Source of the DNA: Kribbella qitaiheensis
GTDB lineage: Bacteria; Actinomycetota; Actinomycetes; Propionibacteriales; Kribbellaceae
Assembly (NCBI RefSeq): GCF_014217565.1
Contig: NZ_CP043661.1
Location: 7,626,001-7,690,000, forward strand
DNA: 64,000 nt
Direction of reading: 5' to 3'
The notes under the pieces are model-generated. The model had not been told where the DNA came from. It saw only the letters and a list, made by a program, of their open reading frames with translations, and ran no database searches. Position 1 is the first letter of the stretch; the number at the start of each line of letters is the position of its first letter. Positions 16,835-25,657 of the stretch are shown here, in pieces. Made by a program: the position numbers and the translations under genes.

Positions 16835-18941
16835 ATGAGACAGGTCACCGATCTCCAGCGTATGGTCGCGCCTCTTAAGGTCGTGTCCGACTTCGACCCG
16901 GCGGGCGACCAGCCGGCTGCCATCGCGGAGCTGGAGAGGCGGATCAACTCCGGCGAGCAGGACGTCGTGCTGCTCGGTGCCACCGGTACGGGTAAGACGG
17001 CGACGATGGCGTGGCTGGCGGAGAAGATCCAGCGGCCGATGCTGATCCTGCAGCCCAACAAGACGCTGGCGGCCCAGTTCGCGACCGAGCTGCGGCACTT
17101 CTTCCCCGCGAACGCGGTCGAGTACTTCGTCTCGTACTACGACTACTACCAGCCCGAGGCGTATGTCCCGCAGACGGACACCTACATCGAGAAGGACTCC
17201 TCGATCAACGAGGAGGTCGAGCGGCTCCGGCACTCCGCGACCTGGTCCCTGCTGACCCGGCGCGACGTCGTCGTGGTGGCGACCGTGTCCTGCATCTACG
17301 GTCTGGGTTCGGCCGACGAGTATCTGAACCGGATGATCCACGTGAAGGTCGGCGACGAGATGGATCGCGACGGGCCTGCTCCGCAAGCTGGTCGGCGTGC
17401 AGTACGCGCGGAACGACCTGGCCGGCACCCGTGGCACGTTCCGGGTCCGCGGCGACACCCTCGAGGTGTTCCCGGTCTACCAGGAGCTGGCCGTCCGGGT
17501 GGAGTTCTTCGGCGACGAGATCGAGCGGGTGATGACGCTCCACCCGCTGACCGGCGAGGTGCTGAGCGAAGAGGACGAGCTCTACATCGGCGCCGCGACG
17601 CATTATGTGACCGCGCCCGAGAAGATGGAGCGCGCGATCACCGGCATCGAGGCCGAGCTCGAGGAGCGGCTGGCCGAGCTGGAACGCGGTGGCCAGTTGC
17701 TGGAAGCGCAGCGGTTGCGGATGCGGACGACGTACGACATCGAGATGATGCGCCAGATCGGGACCTGCTCCGGGATCGAGAACTACTCCCGGCACACCGA
17801 CGGCCGCGAGCCAGGGACGGCGCCGCACTGTCTGCTCGACTACTTCCCCGAGGACTTCCTGCTGGTCATCGACGAGTCGCACGTCACCGTGCCGCAGATC
17901 GGCGGGATGTACGAGGGCGACATGTCCCGCAAGCGGACGCTGGTCGAGCACGGGTTCCGGCTGCCGTCGGCGATGGACAACCGGCCGCTGCGCTGGGAGG
18001 AGTTCCTGGAGCGGATCGGCCAGACGGTCTACCTGTCGGCGACACCGGGTCAGTACGAGCAGGACAAGTCGGACGGCTTCGTCGAGCAGATCATCCGGCC
18101 GACCGGCCTGATCGACCCCGAGGTGATCGTCAAGCCGACCAAGGGCCAGATCGACGACCTGATCCACGAGATCCGGATCCGGACCGAGCGCAACGAGCGG
18201 ATCCTCGTCACCACACTGACCAAGAAGATGTCGGAGGACCTGACCGACTACCTGCTGGAGATGGGAATCCGGACCAGGTACCTGCACAGCGAGGTGGACA
18301 CGCTGCGCCGGGTCGAGCTGCTCCGCGAGCTGCGGATGGGCGAGTACGACGTACTGGTCGGCATCAACCTGCTGCGTGAGGGCCTGGACCTGCCCGAGGT
18401 GTCGCTGGTCGCGATCCTCGACGCGGACAAGGAAGGCTTCCTGCGGTCGGGACGGTCGCTGATCCAGACCATCGGCCGGGCCGCCCGAAACGTGTCGGGT
18501 GCGGTGTTCATGTATGCCGACAAGATCACGCCGTCGATGGAGATGGCGATCGACGAGACCAACCGGCGGCGCGCGAAGCAGGTCGCGTACAACACCGAGC
18601 ACGGGGTCGACCCCCAGCCGCTGCGGAAGAAGATCGCCGACATCACCGACATGCTCGCCCGCGAGGACGCGGACACCGCCGAGCTGCTCGGCAGCGGCCG
18701 CAACCAGAGCCGCGGCAAGGCGCCGACACCGGGCGGCCTCAAGGGCAAGGTGGGGGAGAAGGCGAAGGAGCTGGCCGGCGGCATGCCGTCGTCGGACCTG
18801 GCCGACCTGATCCAGCAACTCACCGACCAGATGCACAACGCCGCCGCCGAACTCCAGTTCGAGGTGGCCGCCCGCTACCGCGACGAAATCTCCGAACTCA
18901 AAAAGGAACTCCGCCAAATGGTCAACGCCGGCGCGAAGTAG
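16835..18941 (+). CDS. uvrB: UvrABC system protein B, interrupted by a single-base frameshift
   Basis: UvrB is the DNA-damage-verifying helicase subunit of nucleotide excision repair. Walker A is GATGTGKTATMAWL; the beta-hairpin region VEYFVSYYDYYQPEAYVP is intact. Helicase motifs ERILVTTLTKKM and LIQTIGRAARN and the C-terminal UVR motif (LQFEVAARYRDEISELKKEL) are present in the second frame. The frame changes after VKVGDEMDRDG: one extra base in CGGGCC at 17371-17376 separates two fully conserved halves. Removing it gives about 701 residues, the normal length. The ATG at 16835 gives the family start. This is most likely a sequence error. Confidence 0.95.
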
Positions 18942-18948
18942 CCCCGTC

Positions 18949-18976
18949 CCGGTGCGGGAGCCACCTCCCGCACCGG
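18949..18976. terminator. hairpin between convergent uvrB and oxidase genes
   Basis: A perfect 12-bp stem (CCGGTGCGGGAG and its complement) with a CCAC loop, 8 bases after the uvrB stop and 43 bases before the stop of the opposing gene. It could end transcription from both sides. There is no U-tract. Confidence 0.7.
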
Positions 18977-19018
18977 CTGCGCAGTATCACATTGGCACAG
19001 ACCACAATCCGCCCGCGG

Positions 19019-20851
19019 TCAGCAGCAACCGCTCCCGCAGGTGCAGCAGCAGGCCGCGGCAGCAGCTGTCGATCCGGCGGAGGCCGACGTCAGAACCGCG
19101 GCAGCTGCTGTGGTGTTTTCGACGATGCGGACCACTAGGGATTTCGATGGGATGTTGCGCCAGTCTCGGACGGACAGCATGTACATGCCGGGCGGGACGA
19201 GTCCTCTGTTGGCGTCGATCTTCAGGGTCTTCTTGTTCCAGTCGGTGGTGGCTGTCACGGGTACGTCGACAGCGCGCTGGTTCGGATCTGATGAGTGGGT
19301 CACGGACGTGAGTCGCTGCAGCATGGCGCCGTTCACCGTGGCCGGGCCGCTGAAGCTGACCGAATAGGTGCCGCCGAGCTTCAGGGTCGGGGCGAGGCCG
19401 GTGATGGTTGGGCGGGTGACTCCTGCCTGCATGTACCAGGGCTTGTAGACCTCGAGTCGTGACTCGACCGATCCCTGCATGGCGGTCGTGCCCATGGTGA
19501 CGACCGAACCGTCGAGCAGCAGCATGCACGAGCTGTGGTACATCCGCGGCACCGTCGGACTGGCAACCTGTTGCCAGGCTGTCGCGCCGGCGGGGAGGCG
19601 GGCGGCCCGGAGTACGGGCCTGGTGTTGTGATCGGCGCCTCCGGCAACGAAGGCGGACTTGTCGGGCAGGACGGTCGCGCAACTGTGCATCGACGCGAAA
19701 CCGACGTACGGGCCTTCGGTGAATTTTTGGGTCGCCGCGTTCAGATCGACGGTCGCCGTCGTGCCGGTGAGGCCCGTCTGACAGCCGCCGCCGATGACCA
19801 TGAACTTCTGGGCCTGCGCCGGGTAGAGCAGCAGGGTGCTCGCCTGGTCGCGGCAGTCGGGGTAGAGAAGACCGGGGATCGGGTACCAGGCGTTGTTCGT
19901 CCAGTTCCAGCAGCCCGGTGAGGCTCCTGCCTTGCCGCCCATGTTGGTGCCGGAGTAGCAGAGTGTCCCGTTCTTGCGGAGCACCATTCCGGCGTACAGG
20001 GGGAAGATCCGGGTGCCTGGCAGTTTGGTCCACTTGCCCGTGGCGGGGTCGTAGGTCTCGTTGGTGGTGGTCACCTTGCCGGCGGCGTCGAGGCCGCTGA
20101 CCACGACGGGGTTGCCGACGGCGTTGACCGGGCCGTTCGGGTACCAGCGGGCGATGTTCATCAGGCCCGTCGGCGTGAACTTCTCGGTGGTGTCGTCGAA
20201 CGCGTAGGCCTCGCGGACTCCTGTGTAGTACAGGTCGCTCGTCGCGTAGTGACCGGTGCCGCCGAAGAACAGCACGCGACCGTCGGGGAGATGCGAATGG
20301 CCGGAACAGAAGAGATCCACTCCCGCCGGCATCGGGATCTCACGGGGACAGGTCGCGGGGTTGGTCGGGTCCCAGATCCAGGTCTTGAAGACTTTCTGGT
20401 CGAAGAAGGACTTGTTGTACCCCGAGCCGGCGGTCATCAGCACCTTGCCGGATTTCGTCAGACTCGCGTGGATCGGATTGATCTTGTATCCGTCGACGGT
20501 GCAGTCACCGACCACCGACCAGGATCCGACTTCCGCGGCGGTCACTCCGGCAGCCTGCTTCGGTGCGTACACGGGCTGTTTCTCCGCGGCCGTGTAGACG
20601 TGGTCCGGTGAATAGGCGCCATTCGGATCGGTCAGCATCCGGCTGATACAGGCACCGAGTTGCTCGGCCGGAACCGTGTTGCAGGTAACGCCGTTCGGCG
20701 TTGCCGCGGCCGCTGCCAGGATTGGCGCGACGATGGGTTGTGCCGAGTTGGCCGTCGAGGCATTGAGTACTGAAATGAAGACGGTGAACACCGCACCGAG
20801 TGCGATCGCCGACCGAATTTTAGGCGCGCGAAAACCATTACCTTTATTCAT
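19019..20851 (-). CDS. secreted galactose oxidase-like (radical copper oxidase) protein
   Basis: A 610-residue secreted kelch-propeller protein with a C-terminal DUF1929 domain. A signal peptide covers about residues 1-37. The copper-radical ligands of galactose/glyoxal oxidases are all visible: Cys182 (LFCSGHSH) and Tyr237 (ARWYPNG) for the thioether pair, Tyr438-His439 (RMYHSS), and His519 (SVTHSSD). Members oxidise alcohols or aldehydes to give H2O2; the substrate is unknown. The last ten residues hold six Cys after an Ala-rich linker, which the family lacks. GGGGGG rather than a normal AGGAGG precedes the ATG. Confidence 0.85.
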   Translation of the reverse strand: MNKGNGFRAPKIRSAIALGAVFTVFISVLNASTANSAQPIVAPILAAAAATPNGVTCNTVPAEQLGACISRMLTDPNGAYSPDHVYTAAEKQPVYAPKQAAGVTAAEVGSWSVVGDCTVDGYKINPIHASLTKSGKVLMTAGSGYNKSFFDQKVFKTWIWDPTNPATCPREIPMPAGVDLFCSGHSHLPDGRVLFFGGTGHYATSDLYYTGVREAYAFDDTTEKFTPTGLMNIARWYPNGPVNAVGNPVVVSGLDAAGKVTTTNETYDPATGKWTKLPGTRIFPLYAGMVLRKNGTLCYSGTNMGGKAGASPGCWNWTNNAWYPIPGLLYPDCRDQASTLLLYPAQAQKFMVIGGGCQTGLTGTTATVDLNAATQKFTEGPYVGFASMHSCATVLPDKSAFVAGGADHNTRPVLRAARLPAGATAWQQVASPTVPRMYHSSCMLLLDGSVVTMGTTAMQGSVESRLEVYKPWYMQAGVTRPTITGLAPTLKLGGTYSVSFSGPATVNGAMLQRLTSVTHSSDPNQRAVDVPVTATTDWNKKTLKIDANRGLVPPGMYMLSVRDWRNIPSKSLVVRIVENTTAAAAVLTSASAGSTAAAAACCCTCGSGCC

Positions 20852-20977
20852 TTGTGAACCCCCCCCAGATCAGGCCCTCCGCCGAGAATTCGGCTACCAA
20901 GCACGATGCGGAAAGCGCAGCGAAAGTTGCGGCGCCCGCGGCCGGGTTATGGTGAGCCGGATCAGAAGGGGACTGAG

Positions 20978-21322
20978 ATGCTGACCGGAGTGGACGTTCT
21001 GGAGTACAGCCTCGGGAAGGCGGGCGCCTGGCAGGACGAGCCCTGGGAAGGGGACGTGGTCGCGAAGGTGGGGGACAAGATCTTCGCGTTCCTCGGCGGG
21101 GGCGCGGCGGTGGGGGTGAAGTGCGGGAACAACCGGGAGGAGGCCGACGAACTGGTCGACACCTACCCCGAGGACGTGGTGAAGAGCGCCTACATCGGGC
21201 GGTCCGGGTGGAACACGGTCACGCTTGGTGGTGCCGTGCCCGACGACGAGATCCTGGAGCTGGTCGACGCGTCGTACGAGACGATCGTCGCGAAGCTGCC
21301 CAAGTCGAAACGGCCTGCCTGA
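20978..21322 (+). CDS. MmcQ/YjbR-family protein
   Basis: A 114-residue protein of the YjbR (double wing) fold. It begins with a helix, then PWEGDVVAKVGDKIFAFLGG, and ends with VPDDEILELVDASYETIVAKLPKS. These blocks match the family at its usual length. It is often called DNA-binding on structural grounds only; the real role is unknown. The ATG at 20978 is used because it aligns with the family start, although the frame extends upstream. It is divergent from the oxidase gene. Confidence 0.8.
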   Translation: MLTGVDVLEYSLGKAGAWQDEPWEGDVVAKVGDKIFAFLGGGAAVGVKCGNNREEADELVDTYPEDVVKSAYIGRSGWNTVTLGGAVPDDEILELVDASYETIVAKLPKSKRPA

Positions 21323-21428
21323 CTCGTCAGCGAACGCATTCCCGCCGCGGGCGTGATGAGTCCGACAGGCGGAACGGGTGTCCTCGATTTGGAACCTGGG
21401 ACATCGACCGGCGACAATGATGGTGTTG

Positions 21429-21545
21429 TTGAAGGGGAGTATTCCTTCGCGGCGGTATCGTCATCACGGTCAAGGAGTTCGTCTCCGCGCCCGGTGCCGC
21501 CGGCCAGGCCCGACTGATCGAGCCAGGCGGAAGAGACCTTCGGAG
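21429..21545 (+). promoter_or_regulatory. yybP-ykoY (manganese-sensing) riboswitch before terC
   Basis: The element opens with AAGGGGAGTATTCCTT (a short stem around GGGGAGTA). The middle has CCCGGTGCCGCCGGCC, and it closes with GGAAGAGACCTTCGG, the hallmark 3' stem of yybP-ykoY RNAs. These are the two conserved paired ends that bracket the Mn2+ site. It stands in the leader of a TerC-family gene, the classic target. The element switches on Mn efflux genes when Mn2+ is high. The call rests on motif recognition; a covariance search would settle it. Confidence 0.75.
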
Positions 21546-21574
21546 TCCGTTTTTCGTCTGCTCCGGAGGTTCCT

Positions 21575-22585
21575 GTGCACGTTGCCGACTATGTTTGGTA
21601 CATCACCGTCGGGGTGCTGCTCGCCCTGCTGGCCTTCGACGTCTTCGTCATCGGCCGCCGCCCGCACGAGCCTTCGACGAAGGAATCGGCCCGGGCGATC
21701 ATCTTCTACGTCTCGCTCGCGATCATCTTCGGGCTCGGCGTCTGGGTCTTCTCCGGCGGTGAGTACGCCGGTGAGTTCTTCGCCGGCTGGCTGACGGAGT
21801 ACAGCCTGAGCGTGGACAACCTGTTCATCTTCCTGATCATCATGGCCAGGTTCCAGGTGCCGAGGAAGTACCAGCAGACGGCCCTGCTGGTCGGCATCAT
21901 CCTGGCGCTGTTCTTCCGCGGCATCTTCATCGCCGTCGGCGCGGCCGCGATCAACGAGTTCTCCTGGGTCTTCTACCTGTTCGGCGCGTTCCTGGTCTAC
22001 ACCGCGATCCACCTCGCCAAGCAGGGTGAGAACGACGACGAGGACTACAAGGAGAACGCGGTCATCCGGTTCGCCAAGAAGCGGCTGAACGCCACCGACG
22101 AGTACAACGGCGTCAAGCTGACCGTCCGCAAGAACGGCAAGCGCCTCGTCACCCCGATGGCGATCGTGATCATCGCGCTCGGTACGACGGACCTGCTGTT
22201 CGCGCTCGACTCGATCCCGGCGATCTACGGCCTCACCCAGGAGCCGTTCCTGGTCTTCGCCGCGAACGTCTTCGCCCTGATGGGCCTACGCCAGCTCTAC
22301 TTCCTGCTCGGCGACCTGCTCCGCCGGCTCGTCTACCTGTCCCTCGGCCTGTCCGTCGTCCTCGCCTTCATCGGCGTGAAGCTAGTCCTCCACGCCATGC
22401 ACGAGAACGAACTCCCCTTCATCAACGGCGGCCACCACATCGACTGGGCCCCCGAGATCCCGATCTGGGTGTCCTTGGGCTTCATCATCGTCACGCTGGG
22501 CATCACCACGATCCTCAGCTTGCACAAGTCCCGCACCGTAGCTGCCGCCGAGATCGACGGAACCACCGACACCAAGCAGACCTGA
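21575..22585 (+). CDS. TerC-family integral membrane protein (probable Mn2+ exporter)
   Basis: A 336-residue protein with about nine membrane helices. The family acidic blocks are present: YSLSVDNLFIFLII and LLFALDSIPAIYGLTQEPF, with Asp residues inside helices as used for metal transport. A hydrophilic loop (GENDDEDYKEN to KKRLNATDE) divides the two halves. Riboswitch-controlled TerC/Alx-type proteins export manganese; the older tellurium-resistance name rests on different members. The GTG start follows CTCCGGAGG. The gene is transcribed alone and converges on the NlpC/P60 gene. Confidence 0.9.
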   Translation: MHVADYVWYITVGVLLALLAFDVFVIGRRPHEPSTKESARAIIFYVSLAIIFGLGVWVFSGGEYAGEFFAGWLTEYSLSVDNLFIFLIIMARFQVPRKYQQTALLVGIILALFFRGIFIAVGAAAINEFSWVFYLFGAFLVYTAIHLAKQGENDDEDYKENAVIRFAKKRLNATDEYNGVKLTVRKNGKRLVTPMAIVIIALGTTDLLFALDSIPAIYGLTQEPFLVFAANVFALMGLRQLYFLLGDLLRRLVYLSLGLSVVLAFIGVKLVLHAMHENELPFINGGHHIDWAPEIPIWVSLGFIIVTLGITTILSLHKSRTVAAAEIDGTTDTKQT

Positions 22586-22770
22586 CCCCCTTGGGATTCT
22601 CCCGTCCAACGCACTCGGCCCCGGATCTGCAGGCCATCAATGGTGCTGGTCCCGGGGGTAGCTCGGCCGTGACTCAGGCGGGAGCATGAGCCGGCCGTCG
22701 GCCGACTGATGGGGTGGCGATCCGGACAAGGTTGGCCCACTGGCGGGTGGAGGTCCAGGCACCGGCAGGG

Positions 22771-23637
22771 CTAGAGGCGGGCGGTGGTGAAGAGGGTTTC
22801 CCGGCGTTCGGGGAGTAGGGGCTCGTTTTCCAGGCGTTTGCCGGTTTCGGAGGCGTGCAGCATGCCTTCGGCGGAGACGAAGCCGACGTGGTGGACGACT
22901 TTGCCGGGGCGGGCGAAGAAGTAGAGGTCGCCTGGTTTGGCTTCTTCGAGGGCAACGGATTCGAGGGTGTCCGCCTGGTCGTGGGCGTCGCGAGGGATGC
23001 GTTGGCCGAGGACGCGGCTCACTGTATGCACCAGTCCCGAGCAGTCGAGCCCGTACGTCGAAGTGCCACCCCACAGGTACTCGAGCCCCAAGAACTGCGA
23101 CCCAAGCCGGATCCGATCCTCGGCGGTCGCAGGCGAATCCACCGACCGCAGCGCGGCGTCAGCAATCCATCCCTCGCCACCGTCAGGCAGCGCGACCCGG
23201 GTGTACCCGTCGGCGTGATCCACCGACGCCAGCACGGTCGCGAAGGACAGATCGAACAGGTGCCCCGATCCCGGCTCCGCGGTCAAGGACACCGACGGTA
23301 CGGCGACCGCGACCGGCGCGGTCGCGCTGGAAGGCAGCTCACCGAGATGGCTGGACGGCACCCAGCCCGGGTATCCAAGGTCGTCGGCCGACGACGGTTG
23401 CCAGGGCGCGAGGATCTCGGACCAGCCGTCCCGTTCGGAGCGGACCAGCACCGGCTCACCCAGCAGCAACTGGGTCAGCGTCCGGCCGTGCAAGCCGAGC
23501 CGGTTCTCCATATCCATGGACTTCGCCCAGCCGGCGACATCCGGAGACACGGCGATCGCGGGAGCATCGATGTCACGCGGCGCTTCCGGTGAGGTCCAGA
23601 CGGTGCTGACCGGGACATTGGCAGCAACTAGCTTCAT
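22771..23637 (-). CDS. NlpC/P60 cell-wall peptidase (gamma-D-glutamyl dipeptidyl-peptidase type)
   Basis: A 288-residue protein with two SH3b-like domains (about residues 1-170) and a C-terminal NlpC/P60 cysteine peptidase. The catalytic Cys is in TYGLDCSGLVHTVSR and the His in KVVHHVGFVS. No signal peptide is seen, so it probably acts in the cytoplasm, like Bacillus YkfC, which cuts L-Ala-D-Glu from recycled murein peptides. The ATG at 23637 overlaps the stop of the epimerase gene (ATGA). That coupling supports a muropeptide-recycling role. Confidence 0.85.
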   Translation of the reverse strand: MKLVAANVPVSTVWTSPEAPRDIDAPAIAVSPDVAGWAKSMDMENRLGLHGRTLTQLLLGEPVLVRSERDGWSEILAPWQPSSADDLGYPGWVPSSHLGELPSSATAPVAVAVPSVSLTAEPGSGHLFDLSFATVLASVDHADGYTRVALPDGGEGWIADAALRSVDSPATAEDRIRLGSQFLGLEYLWGGTSTYGLDCSGLVHTVSRVLGQRIPRDAHDQADTLESVALEEAKPGDLYFFARPGKVVHHVGFVSAEGMLHASETGKRLENEPLLPERRETLFTTARL

Positions 23638-24701
23638 GAGTTCAACCCTGTCACGCCGAGACCAGCGGCAGTAGGTAGGTGGATAGTGGAGCTTTCGTAG
23701 CGGATGCCGCCGACCACCGGCGACTCCTTCAGCCACCAAGCCGCGTCGAGGTCGTTCACCGTGGTCGTCGGGTACGCCGCGACCAGCGCCGCGGCCGCTC
23801 CGACACCGACGTGGCTCTCCATCATAGAGCCGACGATCGAGCCGAGTCCGTGTTCGCGGGCGAGTTCGAGCAACGTCCGGGCCGGTGCGAGACCGCCGCA
23901 TTTGGCGAGTTTCACGTTCACCAGATCGGCCGCGCCATGCCGGATCACGGCGACCAGGTCGCGTACGCCGTACACGGATTCGTCCGCGAGGATCGGCGTA
24001 CTAACCCGGTCGGTGACCCAGGCCATCCCTTCGAGGTCGGCGGCGACCACAGGCTGCTCGACCAACTCGATCGCGCAGCCCGCATCCTCCATCGCGCGGA
24101 TCGCGGTGACGGCCTCGCGCCGGCTCCAGCCCTGGTTCGCGTCCAGCCGCAACCGCGGCGCCGGCCCGACAGCTTCACGGATCCGGCGAACCCGCTCGAA
24201 ATCGGCGGCCGCGTCGCCGGTACCGACCTTCACCTTCAGTACGTCGAACCCGTCGGCGATCCGGTCACGTCCCGCGGCCGCGAGCGCGTCGGGATCACCG
24301 GCAGACAAGGTCACATCCGTGCGCACCGACGAAACCGTCGAGCCCAGGAAGCCGTGCAGAGTCTGACCCCGGCGGCGTGCGGCCAGGTCGTGCAGCGCGA
24401 CATCGACCGCGGCCTTCGCGCCGAAGTTCCCCACGACAGCGCCCTGTACCCGGCGAAGCGCCTCGGTCAGATCGTCGGGCTCCAACCCGTTCAGAGCCGC
24501 CGCGATCGGGCCTTCGACGCAGGCCTGGGCTCCGGCCAGCGATTCGCCGGTCACCTTCCAGACCTGCGGCGCCTCGCCCCAGCCCGAGTCGGGGCCGTCG
24601 CTGATCGAGACCAGCAACGATTCCGCGTGCGTCGCAGTACGAAGCGCGGTGACGAAAGGGGTGTGCAGCGGCGCTGACACCAGGTGGGTGGAAATCTTCA
24701 T
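23634..24701 (-). CDS. dipeptide epimerase (L-Ala-D/L-Glu type), enolase superfamily
   Basis: A 355-residue muconate-lactonizing-type enolase fold. The catalytic and metal residues are visible in order: the Lys pair in VLKVKVGTG, then Asp in LRLDANQGW, Glu in ELVEQPV, Asp in ILADESVYG and Lys in LVNVKLAKCGG. The family converts L-Ala-D-Glu from murein to L-Ala-L-Glu so that it can be split by ordinary peptidases. The neighbours, a muropeptide-type NlpC/P60 and a serine hydrolase, fit that function, though specificity is inferred. It is coupled by 4-base overlaps on both sides. Confidence 0.85.
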   Translation of the reverse strand: MKISTHLVSAPLHTPFVTALRTATHAESLLVSISDGPDSGWGEAPQVWKVTGESLAGAQACVEGPIAAALNGLEPDDLTEALRRVQGAVVGNFGAKAAVDVALHDLAARRRGQTLHGFLGSTVSSVRTDVTLSAGDPDALAAAGRDRIADGFDVLKVKVGTGDAAADFERVRRIREAVGPAPRLRLDANQGWSRREAVTAIRAMEDAGCAIELVEQPVVAADLEGMAWVTDRVSTPILADESVYGVRDLVAVIRHGAADLVNVKLAKCGGLAPARTLLELAREHGLGSIVGSMMESHVGVGAAAALVAAYPTTTVNDLDAAWWLKESPVVGGIRYESSTIHLPTAAGLGVTGLNS

Positions 24702-25504
24702 CGAACAGTCTCCAGGTCGTGCCGGTGTTCCCAAGCCTCCGCGGCCACGGCCGCGATCAGTTTCTGCGCCTCAGTGTCCGGCAGATCGGACGTCGTGCAC
24801 ATCGCCAGGACGAAAGGTTCCGCATCGGCCGGCCGGACGATCCCGCCGTCGTGCCGGATCCGCGTGTCCCAGCCGTTCTTGTGCTCGACCCGCGTCCCGG
24901 CGGGCACCCCGGCCGGGATCTCGCCGTTCCACTGGTTCGCGGCCAGCAGGTCACGGACGAATGCCCCGGCCGGATCGTTGCCCGCTGCAACCAGTACGGC
25001 GGCAAGATCGGCCGGGCTCATCTCGTTGCTGATCCCCGCCTTTTGGGCAGCCGCGTCGTCGATCCCGCGCCGGATCGCGCTCCGCCCCGACCCGTACGAC
25101 GCCAGTACCGCGTTGGCCGCGTCGACCCCGACCAGCTCGAGCACCAGGTCGGTCGCCAGGTTGCTCGACACCGTGATCATCTCGGTCGCCAGCCAGCTGA
25201 GCGGTACCTGCTCACCCAGCTTGGTCCAGGTCGCCGGCGCCTCGTCCTCGGCCGGGTTGACCCCGAATCGCCCGCCGGCCGCCGACGCGAAGTCGTTGTG
25301 CACGGTGACCGGCTGATCCAGCGCGAGCTCACCCGCCTCGACCTTGCGCATCATCGCCATCGCGACCGGCAGCTTCATCGTGCTCGCCGAGTAATGCGTC
25401 CGTTCCGCTTCGTGACGAAACACCGGTACGCCGTCCAACCGGCCGAGCCACACCCCGAACTCACCGCTCCCGGCTACGCCGTCGAGCAGCTCCGCGATTC
25501 CCAT
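24698..25504 (-). CDS. beta-lactamase class A-like serine hydrolase
   Basis: A 268-residue serine hydrolase with the penicillin-interacting motifs: Ser41-x-x-Lys44 (SASTMKLP), Ser113-x-Asn115 (TVSSNLATD) and a KTG equivalent in VEHKNGWDT. It has no evident signal peptide, unlike secreted beta-lactamases. It opens the operon with the epimerase and NlpC/P60 genes, so a murein-fragment carboxypeptidase or amidase role is more likely than antibiotic resistance (inference). The start is ATG. Confidence 0.8.
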   Translation of the reverse strand: MGIAELLDGVAGSGEFGVWLGRLDGVPVFRHEAERTHYSASTMKLPVAMAMMRKVEAGELALDQPVTVHNDFASAAGGRFGVNPAEDEAPATWTKLGEQVPLSWLATEMITVSSNLATDLVLELVGVDAANAVLASYGSGRSAIRRGIDDAAAQKAGISNEMSPADLAAVLVAAGNDPAGAFVRDLLAANQWNGEIPAGVPAGTRVEHKNGWDTRIRHDGGIVRPADAEPFVLAMCTTSDLPDTEAQKLIAAVAAEAWEHRHDLETVR

Positions 25505-25657
25505 GGTCGTAACCTTTCCACATTCCCAGCCCCTTGTTGGTTACCATTCCACATACCGTCGCCTGGTAATCCACCAGCACCCATCCGGGCCTGGGTCCGA
25601 GGTGTCGTGGGGATCAGGCTGGGGGAGAAACGGGGCCGGACCTGGCAGACTCGCCGG

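Noticed and set aside
21575..22585. Tellurite resistance function for terC
   Set aside because: The manganese riboswitch points to metal efflux; no other ter genes are nearby.
24698..25504. Antibiotic-resistance beta-lactamase
   Set aside because: No signal peptide and coupled to murein-recycling genes; the motifs are shared by many non-resistance enzymes.
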